A DNA stretch of 64,000 bases, taken from Bacteroidetes bacterium HGW-Bacteroidetes-6. Lineage in GTDB: Bacteria > Bacteroidota > Bacteroidia > Bacteroidales > DTU049. Where the stretch lies: contig PHDB01000013.1 in the NCBI GenBank assembly GCA_002842495.1, positions 1 through 64,000 on the forward strand, in the 5' to 3' direction. Below are positions 9,671 through 16,407 of the stretch, in pieces; within the stretch, counting starts at the first letter, position 1, and every line of letters begins with the position of its first letter. A program made the position numbers and the translations under genes. The notes beneath the pieces are model-generated. The model was not told the origin of the DNA. It searched no databases and saw nothing but the letters and a program-made list of their open reading frames with translations.

Positions 9671-10649
9671 TGCATTAAAAAATATTAAAGGAAAACGTTG
9701 TGTTGTCACCGGTGGAGCGGGCTTTATCGGTTCACATATAGTTGATGCTCTTTTGGAGAACAATGCAGCACGTGTTGTGGTGATCGATAATTTGATGACA
9801 GGAAGTCTCGAAAATATCCGTCATCATTTCGGCAACGAAGCATTTGTGTTTGCCGAAGCCGATATCAACGATGCGCATACCATTGGAACTCATTTCCATC
9901 AGGCCGATGTGGTTTTTCACCAGGCAGCTTTGGGTTCTGTACCGCGTTCGGTCGAGAATCCTCCCGCAACCGACATCAACAATGTGCATGGTTTTGTGAA
10001 TGTACTGCATTTGTGTAGGCTCAATCAGGTGAAAAAAGTTGTTTTTGCTTCGTCTTCGTCAGTTTATGGCGACGATGCAACCATGCCCAAGAAAGAAGAC
10101 AAGCTGGGTAAACCACTTTCGCCATATGCTGTGAGTAAACGTGCCGACGAAATGTATGCACGTGTTTTTGCCGATTTGTTCGACATTTCGGTAACCGGCT
10201 TGCGCTATTTTAATGTGTTTGGCCCGCGTCAAAATCCGAATGGTGCGTACGCAGCAGTGATTCCGCTGTTTATTATGAATCTTCTCGACAAAAAGGATGT
10301 GAAAATATTCGGCGACGGCAAGCAAAGCCGCGATTTTACCTATGTCGAAAATATTGTACTGGCCAATATGCTGGCTGCTTTTTCCGAGAAAGGAAACGAA
10401 TACCGTGTGATGAACATTGGTTGTGGTGGTTCGTATTCGGTGAACGAATTGTTCGAAACCATCCGGAAAATTACGGCAAGCAAATCGAAAGCTGTTTACG
10501 AAGCTCCGCGCCAGGGCGACATTGTAGCTTCGTCGGCCGATGTTTCGCGTGCTGCAAAAATGATAGGATACGAGCCGGCCATCGAATTGGAAGAAGGATT
10601 GAAGAAAACGGTAACCTGGTTCAAAGCCAACCGCAATGTCTTTTCTTAA
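9657..10649 (+). CDS. NAD-dependent SDR epimerase, UDP-GlcNAc/GlcNAcA C4-epimerase-like
   Basis: Extended SDR of 330 residues resembling the WbpP/TviC group, which epimerises C4 of UDP-GlcNAc or its uronic acid. The NAD motif is [15 protein letters not shown] (from about residue 18), SSSSVYGDD carries the catalytic serine and PYAVSK carries Y157/K161. The segment LRYFNVFGPRQNPNGAYAAV is characteristic of this group. Close packing in the sugar operon (14-base overlap with rfbB, and the next gene starting inside its final codons) supports a surface-polysaccharide role. The exact substrate cannot be settled from sequence. Confidence 0.8.
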   Translation: MKIVDALKNIKGKRCVVTGGAGFIGSHIVDALLENNAARVVVIDNLMTGSLENIRHHFGNEAFVFAEADINDAHTIGTHFHQADVVFHQAALGSVPRSVENPPATDINNVHGFVNVLHLCRLNQVKKVVFASSSSVYGDDATMPKKEDKLGKPLSPYAVSKRADEMYARVFADLFDISVTGLRYFNVFGPRQNPNGAYAAVIPLFIMNLLDKKDVKIFGDGKQSRDFTYVENIVLANMLAAFSEKGNEYRVMNIGCGGSYSVNELFETIRKITASKSKAVYEAPRQGDIVASSADVSRAAKMIGYEPAIELEEGLKKTVTWFKANRNVFS

Positions 10650-11376
10650 TAATATATTTGGAACAAAGCCAAAAACAGATTTTTCGGTTCTGCAAACCGA
10701 TGTGCATTCGCATTTTTTGCCCGGACTCGACGATGGTTGCAAAACCTTCGAAGAATCGATTCGTTTACTGAAAAGTATGCACGAAGCCGGATTCCGGAAC
10801 ATTGTGTGTACACCGCATATTCAAGCGGTGCATTATCAAAACTCGCGCGAAACCATTATGCCGGTGTTCGAACAGTTGCAATTGCTGGTCGAAAAAGAAA
10901 TACCCGGTCTTAGCCTGAGCGTTGCAGCAGAATATTTGCTCGACGATGGCTTCGAAAAGCATTTGGAAAATGGACTGATGACTTTCGGGAAAGAAAATTA
11001 TGTGCTTACTGAGTTGTCGTATTTCACTCCTTATCCGAGATACAGAAATTTGCTGCAACAAATCCAGATGAAGGGTTTTAAGCCCATTCTTGCGCATCCG
11101 GAGCGTTATGGCTATTGGGCAAAGCACGACGAACCCATCGAAGAGCTTCATGGCGCAGGTATTTTGCTGCAGGTGAATATTCCGTCGCTTACCGATTATT
11201 ATGGCAGCACTATACGCAAACGCGCGTTTGGGTTGGTTGAAAAAGGGCTTGTTTCGCTTGCCGGCAGCGACATTCACAATGCAAATTATCTCAATTCGGT
11301 GCTTGGTGGTTTGCAGCAAAGGAGCTTATCGAAGATTTTGGAGCAGAACCGGTTTGCGAATTGTGAGTTGATGTAG
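10636..11376 (+). CDS. PHP-family tyrosine-protein phosphatase, CpsB/YwqE-like
   Basis: Metal-dependent phosphoesterase of 246 residues. In capsule systems this family removes phosphate from the tyrosine-rich tail of the chain-length kinase. The metal-binding motif DVHSHFLPGLDDG (D22, H24, H26) opens the domain. Further ligands lie in VCTPHIQ, ILAHPERY and the late GSDIHN. It begins inside the last codons of the epimerase gene (14-base overlap), so it belongs to the operon. No partner tyrosine kinase (Wzc/Wze type) is in the window. Confidence 0.85.
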   Translation: MSFLNNIFGTKPKTDFSVLQTDVHSHFLPGLDDGCKTFEESIRLLKSMHEAGFRNIVCTPHIQAVHYQNSRETIMPVFEQLQLLVEKEIPGLSLSVAAEYLLDDGFEKHLENGLMTFGKENYVLTELSYFTPYPRYRNLLQQIQMKGFKPILAHPERYGYWAKHDEPIEELHGAGILLQVNIPSLTDYYGSTIRKRAFGLVEKGLVSLAGSDIHNANYLNSVLGGLQQRSLSKILEQNRFANCELM

Positions 11377-11428
11377 GTTGAAGAAAAAAGTTTATATATT
11401 TACCAACAAAAACCACAACTCAACAGCC

Positions 11429-12052
11429 ATGAATTATCTACCCCTGAGAATTATTATTTGTATATCAATATTGACCGTTTCCAACATATTGGTTGGACAA
11501 GAAATCGATTTTGGGAAAATGAGTGTTTCTGAGGTTGAAAATTATGAGAAAAGTCAGAATACAACAGTTGTTGATACTTTGCCTGCCTTTGGGATATTGA
11601 AAAATCCTCATTTTGATTTAGAAACCTTAGTTCAAACAAAAACATTGATTTATAAAAGAAATGATGATGATTTTGAGCTTAAATTGCATGTATGGTACCA
11701 TTTCAATGATGACTGGACAGAATTAAAAGGGAAAAGATACCATTGGGGATTGTACAATCCTAGTTTTAACTCGAAAGGAAATGAAGAGTGGTTGAGGAAG
11801 TTGACGAAAAAAGAAAAAGTATTTAGAGCGAAGTATTTATTTTTAGAAGAGAAATTGAAATCAGTTTTGGGTGAGCCTATAAAAAAGAAGACTATAGCAG
11901 ATAATGAAAATGCATTTATAGAAAATATTTTTTGGGAGGATGATGTGAAGATTGTTGGCTTGGCTCTATGTTTTGATAGAAAGTTGCAAGAGTTTCCTGG
12001 GATAGGGCTTTTCCCAAAATTCAAAATCGAAGTGATGATTACGTATAAATAA
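11429..12052 (+). CDS. hypothetical secreted protein
   Basis: No family recognised. I chose the ATG at 11429 over an in-frame TTG at 11378 because it opens directly with a signal peptide (LPLRIIICISILTVSNILVGQE). About 207 residues follow, rich in charged and aromatic residues, with no internal membrane segments. A segment of mixed acidic and basic residues (FELKLHVWYHFNDDW) suggests a small periplasmic or surface beta-rich domain. The base composition is more AT-rich than the sugar operon upstream, which fits a separate, possibly acquired gene. An AT-rich -7-like stretch (TATATTTA) lies ahead of the chosen start. Confidence 0.6.
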   Translation: MNYLPLRIIICISILTVSNILVGQEIDFGKMSVSEVENYEKSQNTTVVDTLPAFGILKNPHFDLETLVQTKTLIYKRNDDDFELKLHVWYHFNDDWTELKGKRYHWGLYNPSFNSKGNEEWLRKLTKKEKVFRAKYLFLEEKLKSVLGEPIKKKTIADNENAFIENIFWEDDVKIVGLALCFDRKLQEFPGIGLFPKFKIEVMITYK

Positions 12053-12172
12053 CAATCTATAACCTTTGAAGCAGTGTTAGTGGGTTTGTCATCGGCGATC
12101 ACACGATCCGCCGCAGCAATTTTTCGCCTTGGTGGTTTTGGGGTTTTTGTGTAGTTTTGGGATTACAATAGC

Positions 12173-12381
12173 ATGGATTCGCAAATAGAAATATATAAGA
12201 CCAACAACGACATCGAAGTTGCCATTACTTTTAAAAGTGATAGCGTTTGGCTTTCGCGAAAACAAATGTCGGGGCTGTTTGACAAAGATACTGATACGAT
12301 AGGGTTGCATTTGAAAAATATATTGTTGAATCAGAATTAGATGAATCTTCAACCACCTTATTTTTCTCGGTCGTTTCCTAA
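12173..12381 (+). pseudogene. RhuM-family N-terminal remnant, frameshifted
   Basis: From the ATG at 12173 the first 55 codons match the start of RhuM-family proteins: QIEIYKTNNDIEVAITF, VWLSRKQMSGLFDKD, then TIGLHLKNI, a helix-turn-helix-like region. The frame ends at a TAG (12338-12340). A second frame continues the family sequence with ELDESSTTLFFSVVS and stops at 12381. A single-base frameshift near 12316-12330 explains this, and the remaining part of the family (normally about 300 residues) is absent. RhuM genes are often carried on islands or next to restriction systems. Here only the decayed 5' end survives. A -7-like box TAGTTTTG lies at 12152-12159. Confidence 0.7.
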
Positions 12382-12386
12382 TAGTT

Positions 12387-12425
12387 TGCAAAACTGGTTT
12401 TGCTGATGGTCAACATGATATTCTT
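12387..12425 (+). repeat. intergenic repeat, GCAAAAC...TTTTGC type, copy 1
   Basis: A short inverted core (GCAAAAC / GTTTTGC) is followed by TGATGGTC, then ATGATATT and a T tract. A second copy with the same order of blocks lies at 14201-14246. The shared layout across non-coding DNA suggests a dispersed, hairpin-forming intergenic element. Confidence 0.5.
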
Positions 12426-12525
12426 TTTTAGGTGTCACCGAGTTGAAAAACAAAATAAAGATTTGGTTATATTGAGCAGCTTGCTCTGAGTATGTCGAAG
12501 GGGGAAATATGACTAAAATTATTCA

Positions 12526-12552
12526 GTCATACTTCGACAGGCTCAGTATGAC
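12526..12552. repeat. inverted repeat with a TTCGACAGGCTCA core
   Basis: Arms GTCATAC and GTATGAC (7 bases, perfect) enclose TTCGACAGGCTCA. Related cores occur at 14086-14107 and 14153-14175. A reverse-orientation version (TGAGTATGTCGAAG) sits just upstream near 12487-12500. The pattern looks like a short dispersed hairpin element of the REP type. Confidence 0.5.
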
Positions 12553-12673
12553 AGGATGGATGTTCGTGACAGTGTTTTGGGAGTTTGTTAATGGCAGCAA
12601 TTCCAAAATGGCTTTGGCAAAATCATCTGAAATCGCCAATAATTCGTATTTTCGCTTTCAAACAATCTGAGAT

Positions 12674-13909
12674 ATGAGACCGTTTTTGTTTTTGCTTGCC
12701 TTTGTGGTTGCTGTTTCGGTAAATGCCCAGCAAAGTGCCAACGATTTTTACGATGCTGGTTCGGCCAAGCTTGCAGTGAATGAATATGCTGCTGCCATTC
12801 CGCTTTTCAGCAAGTGCATCGAAATAAGTCCGTACTACTACGAAGCCTATGTCGATCGGGGTCGCTGCCAATTTGCCTTGGGGAAAAAAGATCTTGCGCT
12901 GGTCGATTACAATTTGGCTCTCGAAAAGAAAAAGGACTATTCTGCTGCATTTTTTCACCGTGCCATTTACTACCAGGATGCAGGAAAGACCAAGGAAGCC
13001 ATAGCCGACATGACCCAGGTGATAGCTCTTAAGCCCAAAAACTACGAGGCATTTAAACTGCGGGCTTCGTGGTACACCGCATTAGGCAACACCGATGCTG
13101 CTATGGCCGATTACAACAAAATGCTCGAACTTAAACCCGATGACCCCACGGCACTGATTGAACGAGGAAAGATTTATCTCAACAAAGACATGCAGGAACA
13201 GGCTTTCAACGATTTTTCGAAGGTGCTTGATAAAGATCCCGGCTATGGCGAAGCATATTTCTGGCGCGGCACTTTGCTCGAGAAAGTGGAGCGTTTCCCT
13301 GTGGCAGTCGAAGATTATACCGATGCCATCAAAAACAACTATCAGAGCGAAGATGTGTTTCGCCGGCGTTACAAACTTTGTATGGATTTGCATCAATACG
13401 AAACAGCCGTTGACGATTTAACCACACTGATAAATCGCTTTGCTCCGAAAGAAGCCATGTTGTGGAATTACCGGGGTTTGTGTTTTGCAGCTCTCGAAAA
13501 ATACGATACAGCCATTGTGAATTACAACAAAGCCGTGATGTTCGACCGAAACCTCGAAGAAGCCTATATCAATCGTGCCGACAGTAAAGTCGCTCTCAAC
13601 AAAGATGCATCAGCGCTGACCGATTACAACAAAATAATCAATCTGAATCCTAAAAACGGCTATGCATGGGAAGGTCGGGGCATTTACTATTTTAAAAAGA
13701 AAAACTATGCAATGGCACTCGAAGACCTCGATAAGGCCATTAAATATAACCCGACAGGGAGAGCTTATTTTTATCGTGGAGCGTTGAAAGATGCTACGGG
13801 CGACAAGAAAGGCTCGTGCGAAGACTTACAGAAAGCCGTTGATCTGAAATACGAAGGAGCTGAAGAAGCACAAAAACGTGCTTGTGGCGGTCCGGCCGGA
13901 GGATTTTAG
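12674..13909 (+). CDS. secreted tetratricopeptide-repeat protein
   Basis: A 411-residue protein with a clear signal peptide (RPFLFLLAFVVAVSVNAQ), then about ten consecutive TPR units with the canonical spacing (for example YEAYVDRGRCQFALGKKDLA, then YSAAFFHRAIYYQDAGKTKEA). The last unit ends in YFYRGALKDATGDKKGSCEDL, a frequent close in Bacteroidota TPR proteins. It has no enzymatic domain or sorting domain. It probably acts as a periplasmic or outer-membrane-associated scaffold. It stands alone between two repeat-bearing intergenic regions. Confidence 0.88.
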   Translation: MRPFLFLLAFVVAVSVNAQQSANDFYDAGSAKLAVNEYAAAIPLFSKCIEISPYYYEAYVDRGRCQFALGKKDLALVDYNLALEKKKDYSAAFFHRAIYYQDAGKTKEAIADMTQVIALKPKNYEAFKLRASWYTALGNTDAAMADYNKMLELKPDDPTALIERGKIYLNKDMQEQAFNDFSKVLDKDPGYGEAYFWRGTLLEKVERFPVAVEDYTDAIKNNYQSEDVFRRRYKLCMDLHQYETAVDDLTTLINRFAPKEAMLWNYRGLCFAALEKYDTAIVNYNKAVMFDRNLEEAYINRADSKVALNKDASALTDYNKIINLNPKNGYAWEGRGIYYFKKKNYAMALEDLDKAIKYNPTGRAYFYRGALKDATGDKKGSCEDLQKAVDLKYEGAEEAQKRACGGPAGGF

Positions 13910-14138
13910 GCAGCTGTTTGAAATGGTTGTTTTTGAACTTTCCACTAGCAGACTAATCGGTAAAATGTCCAAGAATAATTAATTCTCATCGTCATCCTTC
14001 GATACAATCGCCAGTAGGCGATCACTGCTAATGACAATGTTTTGCAACATGCTTTTATTCAGATGTTTGAAAAATTATTCCGCATTTCGACAAGCTGCTA
14101 ATGACAAACATTCGTAATGCGTAGAAATACAGACAAAT

Positions 14139-14185
14139 AAAAAACACAGCCGTATTTCGACAAGCTCAATGTGACTGTGTTTTTT
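14139..14185. terminator. bidirectional terminator-like hairpin with a repeat in its loop
   Basis: Perfect 11-base arms, AAAAAACACAG (14139-14149) and CTGTGTTTTTT (14175-14185), are flanked by A and T tracts as in an intrinsic terminator working both ways. Its position between convergent genes fits. The 25-base loop is unusually long and contains the TTCGACAAGCTCA repeat core. Confidence 0.6.
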
Positions 14186-14200
14186 GTCAATTTTTTCAGG

Positions 14201-14246
14201 TTGCAAAACGTGTTTTGCTGGTGGTCTCAGGATGACAATATTTTTC
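14201..14246 (+). repeat. intergenic repeat, GCAAAAC...TTTTGC type, copy 2
   Basis: Same block order as the copy at 12387: TTGCAAAACG, TGTTTTGCTG, GTGGTCTC, then GATGACAATATTTTT. The two copies lie 1.8 kb apart, flanking the TPR gene. Confidence 0.5.
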
Positions 14247-14477
14247 AATTAACAAAAACGCTGTCATGCTGAGTTGCGCAACGGAAAGCATTTTGATTCG
14301 ATTAGCTTGCGCAGTATCGAAGTATGGCAGCTACATAGTTCATGGCTTTTCAACGCCAATTGCAAAATACCGACAGAATTGATTTGGCTTATAACTAATT
14401 CTCGTCGGTATCCCTCCGCCCCTTTGCGGTTAAATAGAAGAATTGTTTTATAAAAATAAATTCAGGCTGTTGCTAAA

Positions 14478-16088
14478 TCAAAAGCCATTGAGTTGCATGG
14501 TTACTGTTGGAATCAGGAGTAGAAAACCGAGTATGGTTAGCATGAGGATGAATTTCCAGGCCCATTTGAACCAAAGTTCGTAAGGGATTTTTGCCATGCT
14601 GAGAACTCCGAGCAAAACACCCGAAACAGGTGTAATCATGTTGGTGAAACCGTCTCCGAGCTGAAATGCCACAACTGTAGCTTGCCTCGAAATACCAATC
14701 AAATCGGAAAAAGGAGCCATGAGCGGCATAGTGAGTGCAGCTTTGGCCGATCCTGAAGGCATGATAAGGTTAATGGCAGTTTGTACGGTATACATGCCTC
14801 CAACCGCAGTGTATTTATCGCCTGCGAACAAACCCGAAAGTCCGTTGAGCATGGTATCGACAATTCCGCCATCCTTTAAAATGATGATGATTCCACCAGC
14901 AAGTCCAACAATAAATGCAGCTGAAAAAATGTCTTTGGCACCGTCGAGAAATTGTTTTACAAATTCATTCGGACGATAATTGAAGGCAAGTCCGCCCATG
15001 AGGCCCATACCCAAAAACAACGCAGCAATTTCGCGGATATACCAGCCATAGCCAAGCACGCCAACCACGAGTACCAGAATAGTAAACATCATGATGTGCA
15101 GAATGTAGAGCTGAACACTCCTGCGCAACAGCATGTACGCTCCTGGTAAGATGAAAATAGCTGCCAGCACCGGCCATGCGGGAATGGTGATTGACATCTG
15201 CCCAATTGAAATGTTTGTGAGCGAATACTCAACAGAAACATACACGAGGCTGGCTGCAATAAAGAGAAACGATATCCAGGCTGCGGCTCCGCCTTTGGTT
15301 TCTATTGGAGTTTCGTCGGTAGCAGCGCGGTTTCTCCAATACTCGTCGGTTTTGTACACAGGCGATTTTTCTGGATTTTTCAATATCCGGTTGGCATACC
15401 ACAACACATATCCGATTCCGAAGAAATTGATTACAATCCACATGAAAAAACGATACTCAAGTCCTGTGAAAAGCGGAATTTGTGCAATTCCCTGTGCAAT
15501 TCCAATGGTAAACGGATTGAACATGGCGCCGGCAAAGCCAAGAGCAGCTCCAACAAAGCACATACTCACGCCCACAATACTATCGAAACCCATTTTAATA
15601 GAAAGTGGCACAAAGATGATAACAAAAGCGATGGTTTCTTCGCTCATGCCAAACACAGCGCCGAAAATGCTGAACATAAGCATGATGAGTACAATCAGTA
15701 GATTTCGTACCCCAATGCGTCGGAAAAAGGCAAGTTTTTCGAGTTTTTGAGCGGAATTGAGAAAACGAATGATACCAATATCGAGTGCTTTCGACGAGTT
15801 GATAATCCAGAACGAAGCTCCAATCACCAATATAAAAACAATGATGTCGGCTTTATCGACAAAACCGTCGAAAATGGAAGAAAGAATTTCCCAGCTTTGC
15901 GGACTGTTTTCGGCTTCGTGGAACGAGTCGCGCACAACAACTTCGCGTTCAACACCATTCACCATTATTGTTTGCCGATCGAAAGCTCCACCCGGCACCA
16001 GCCAGGTAGCAGCAGCTGAGATGAGAATAATGGCAAAAACAATAACGTAGGTATTGGGAATCTGTCGTTTTTTTCTGATGGTGTTCAT
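14478..16088 (-). CDS. YfcC-family basic amino acid / C4-dicarboxylate transporter
   Basis: Inner-membrane carrier of the YfcC family with about 12 membrane segments. The ATG at 16088 (NTIRKKRQIPNTYVIVFAI) gives 536 residues, a normal length; the frame runs on to 16235, but that extension is not family-like. Family features include a first membrane helix followed by AAATWLVPGGAFDR, the motif FGMSEETIAFVII, GAALGFAGAMFNPFTIGIAQ, and a late LIMPSGSAKAALTMPLMAPF. Substrate assignments in this family are weak (arginine/ornithine or dicarboxylates), so I leave it open. It is transcribed alone, convergent with the TPR gene. Confidence 0.85.
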   Translation of the reverse strand: MNTIRKKRQIPNTYVIVFAIILISAAATWLVPGGAFDRQTIMVNGVEREVVVRDSFHEAENSPQSWEILSSIFDGFVDKADIIVFILVIGASFWIINSSKALDIGIIRFLNSAQKLEKLAFFRRIGVRNLLIVLIMLMFSIFGAVFGMSEETIAFVIIFVPLSIKMGFDSIVGVSMCFVGAALGFAGAMFNPFTIGIAQGIAQIPLFTGLEYRFFMWIVINFFGIGYVLWYANRILKNPEKSPVYKTDEYWRNRAATDETPIETKGGAAAWISFLFIAASLVYVSVEYSLTNISIGQMSITIPAWPVLAAIFILPGAYMLLRRSVQLYILHIMMFTILVLVVGVLGYGWYIREIAALFLGMGLMGGLAFNYRPNEFVKQFLDGAKDIFSAAFIVGLAGGIIIILKDGGIVDTMLNGLSGLFAGDKYTAVGGMYTVQTAINLIMPSGSAKAALTMPLMAPFSDLIGISRQATVVAFQLGDGFTNMITPVSGVLLGVLSMAKIPYELWFKWAWKFILMLTILGFLLLIPTVTMQLNGF

Positions 16089-16407
16089 AGGTTTTGAAAT
16101 CGGTTCTGAAGAATGGAGAGCGAAGATAAAAAATATTAATAAACTATCCGGAATTGTACACAACTGATATTTTGTGTGTTTTTTTAACCGGAATGAAAGA
16201 GAAATGTGCTTGAAACATTTATCCCGGACTGACAAAAAAGAGGGGATCTGTTTGTTTATTTTTTTTTGATTCCGGCATTAATTGTTTACTTGCCTCGTTG
16301 TATCTGCTGGCGTTTTGTCATAAAGCCCTTCTGTGAATCAATTTCTCTCAATCTTTGGTCAATCCGGCAATTCTGTGTAATTTCGGCCTCTGAAAATTCA
16401 AGGATAA
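16089..16407. promoter_or_regulatory. divergent intergenic region yfcC-like / RND exporter
   Basis: About 320 bases, AT-rich. For the exporter, TTTG (16354-16357) and TAATTTCG (16378-16385) are separated by 20 bases and form a possible promoter, 22 bases ahead of its ATG. A small inverted repeat (ACACAA / TTTGTGT) lies near 16158-16177 on the transporter side. No ORF or RNA gene is evident. Confidence 0.35.

Larger units (their letters stand above)
12053..12672. other. gene-poor stretch with a RhuM remnant and intergenic repeats
   Basis: About 620 bases without an intact gene. It holds a broken rhuM-like fragment (12173-12381), a GCAAAAC-type repeat copy (12387-12425) and an inverted-repeat element (12526-12552). 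Nothing else is recognisable. The mixture of a decayed gene and repeat copies marks a recombination-tolerant spot downstream of the sugar operon. Confidence 0.6.
13910..14477. other. convergent intergenic region with several repeat copies
   Basis: About 570 bases between convergent genes with no credible ORF. It contains three variants of a TTCGACAAGCT core (around 14086, 14153, and a diverged CCTTCGATACAATCG near 13996), the second GCAAAAC element (14201-14246), a terminator-like hairpin (14139-14185) and a GTCATGCTGAG / ATCGAAGTATGGCAG pair (14272-14330). The stretch resembles a cluster of short intergenic hairpin elements. Confidence 0.55.

Noticed and set aside
11378-11428. TTG start of the hypothetical secreted protein
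   Set aside because: It would put 17 polar residues ahead of a good signal peptide; the ATG at 11429 is preferred.
16089-16235. N-terminal extension of the YfcC-like transporter
   Set aside because: The additional 49 residues are not typical of the family, and the ATG at 16088 opens the usual N-terminus.
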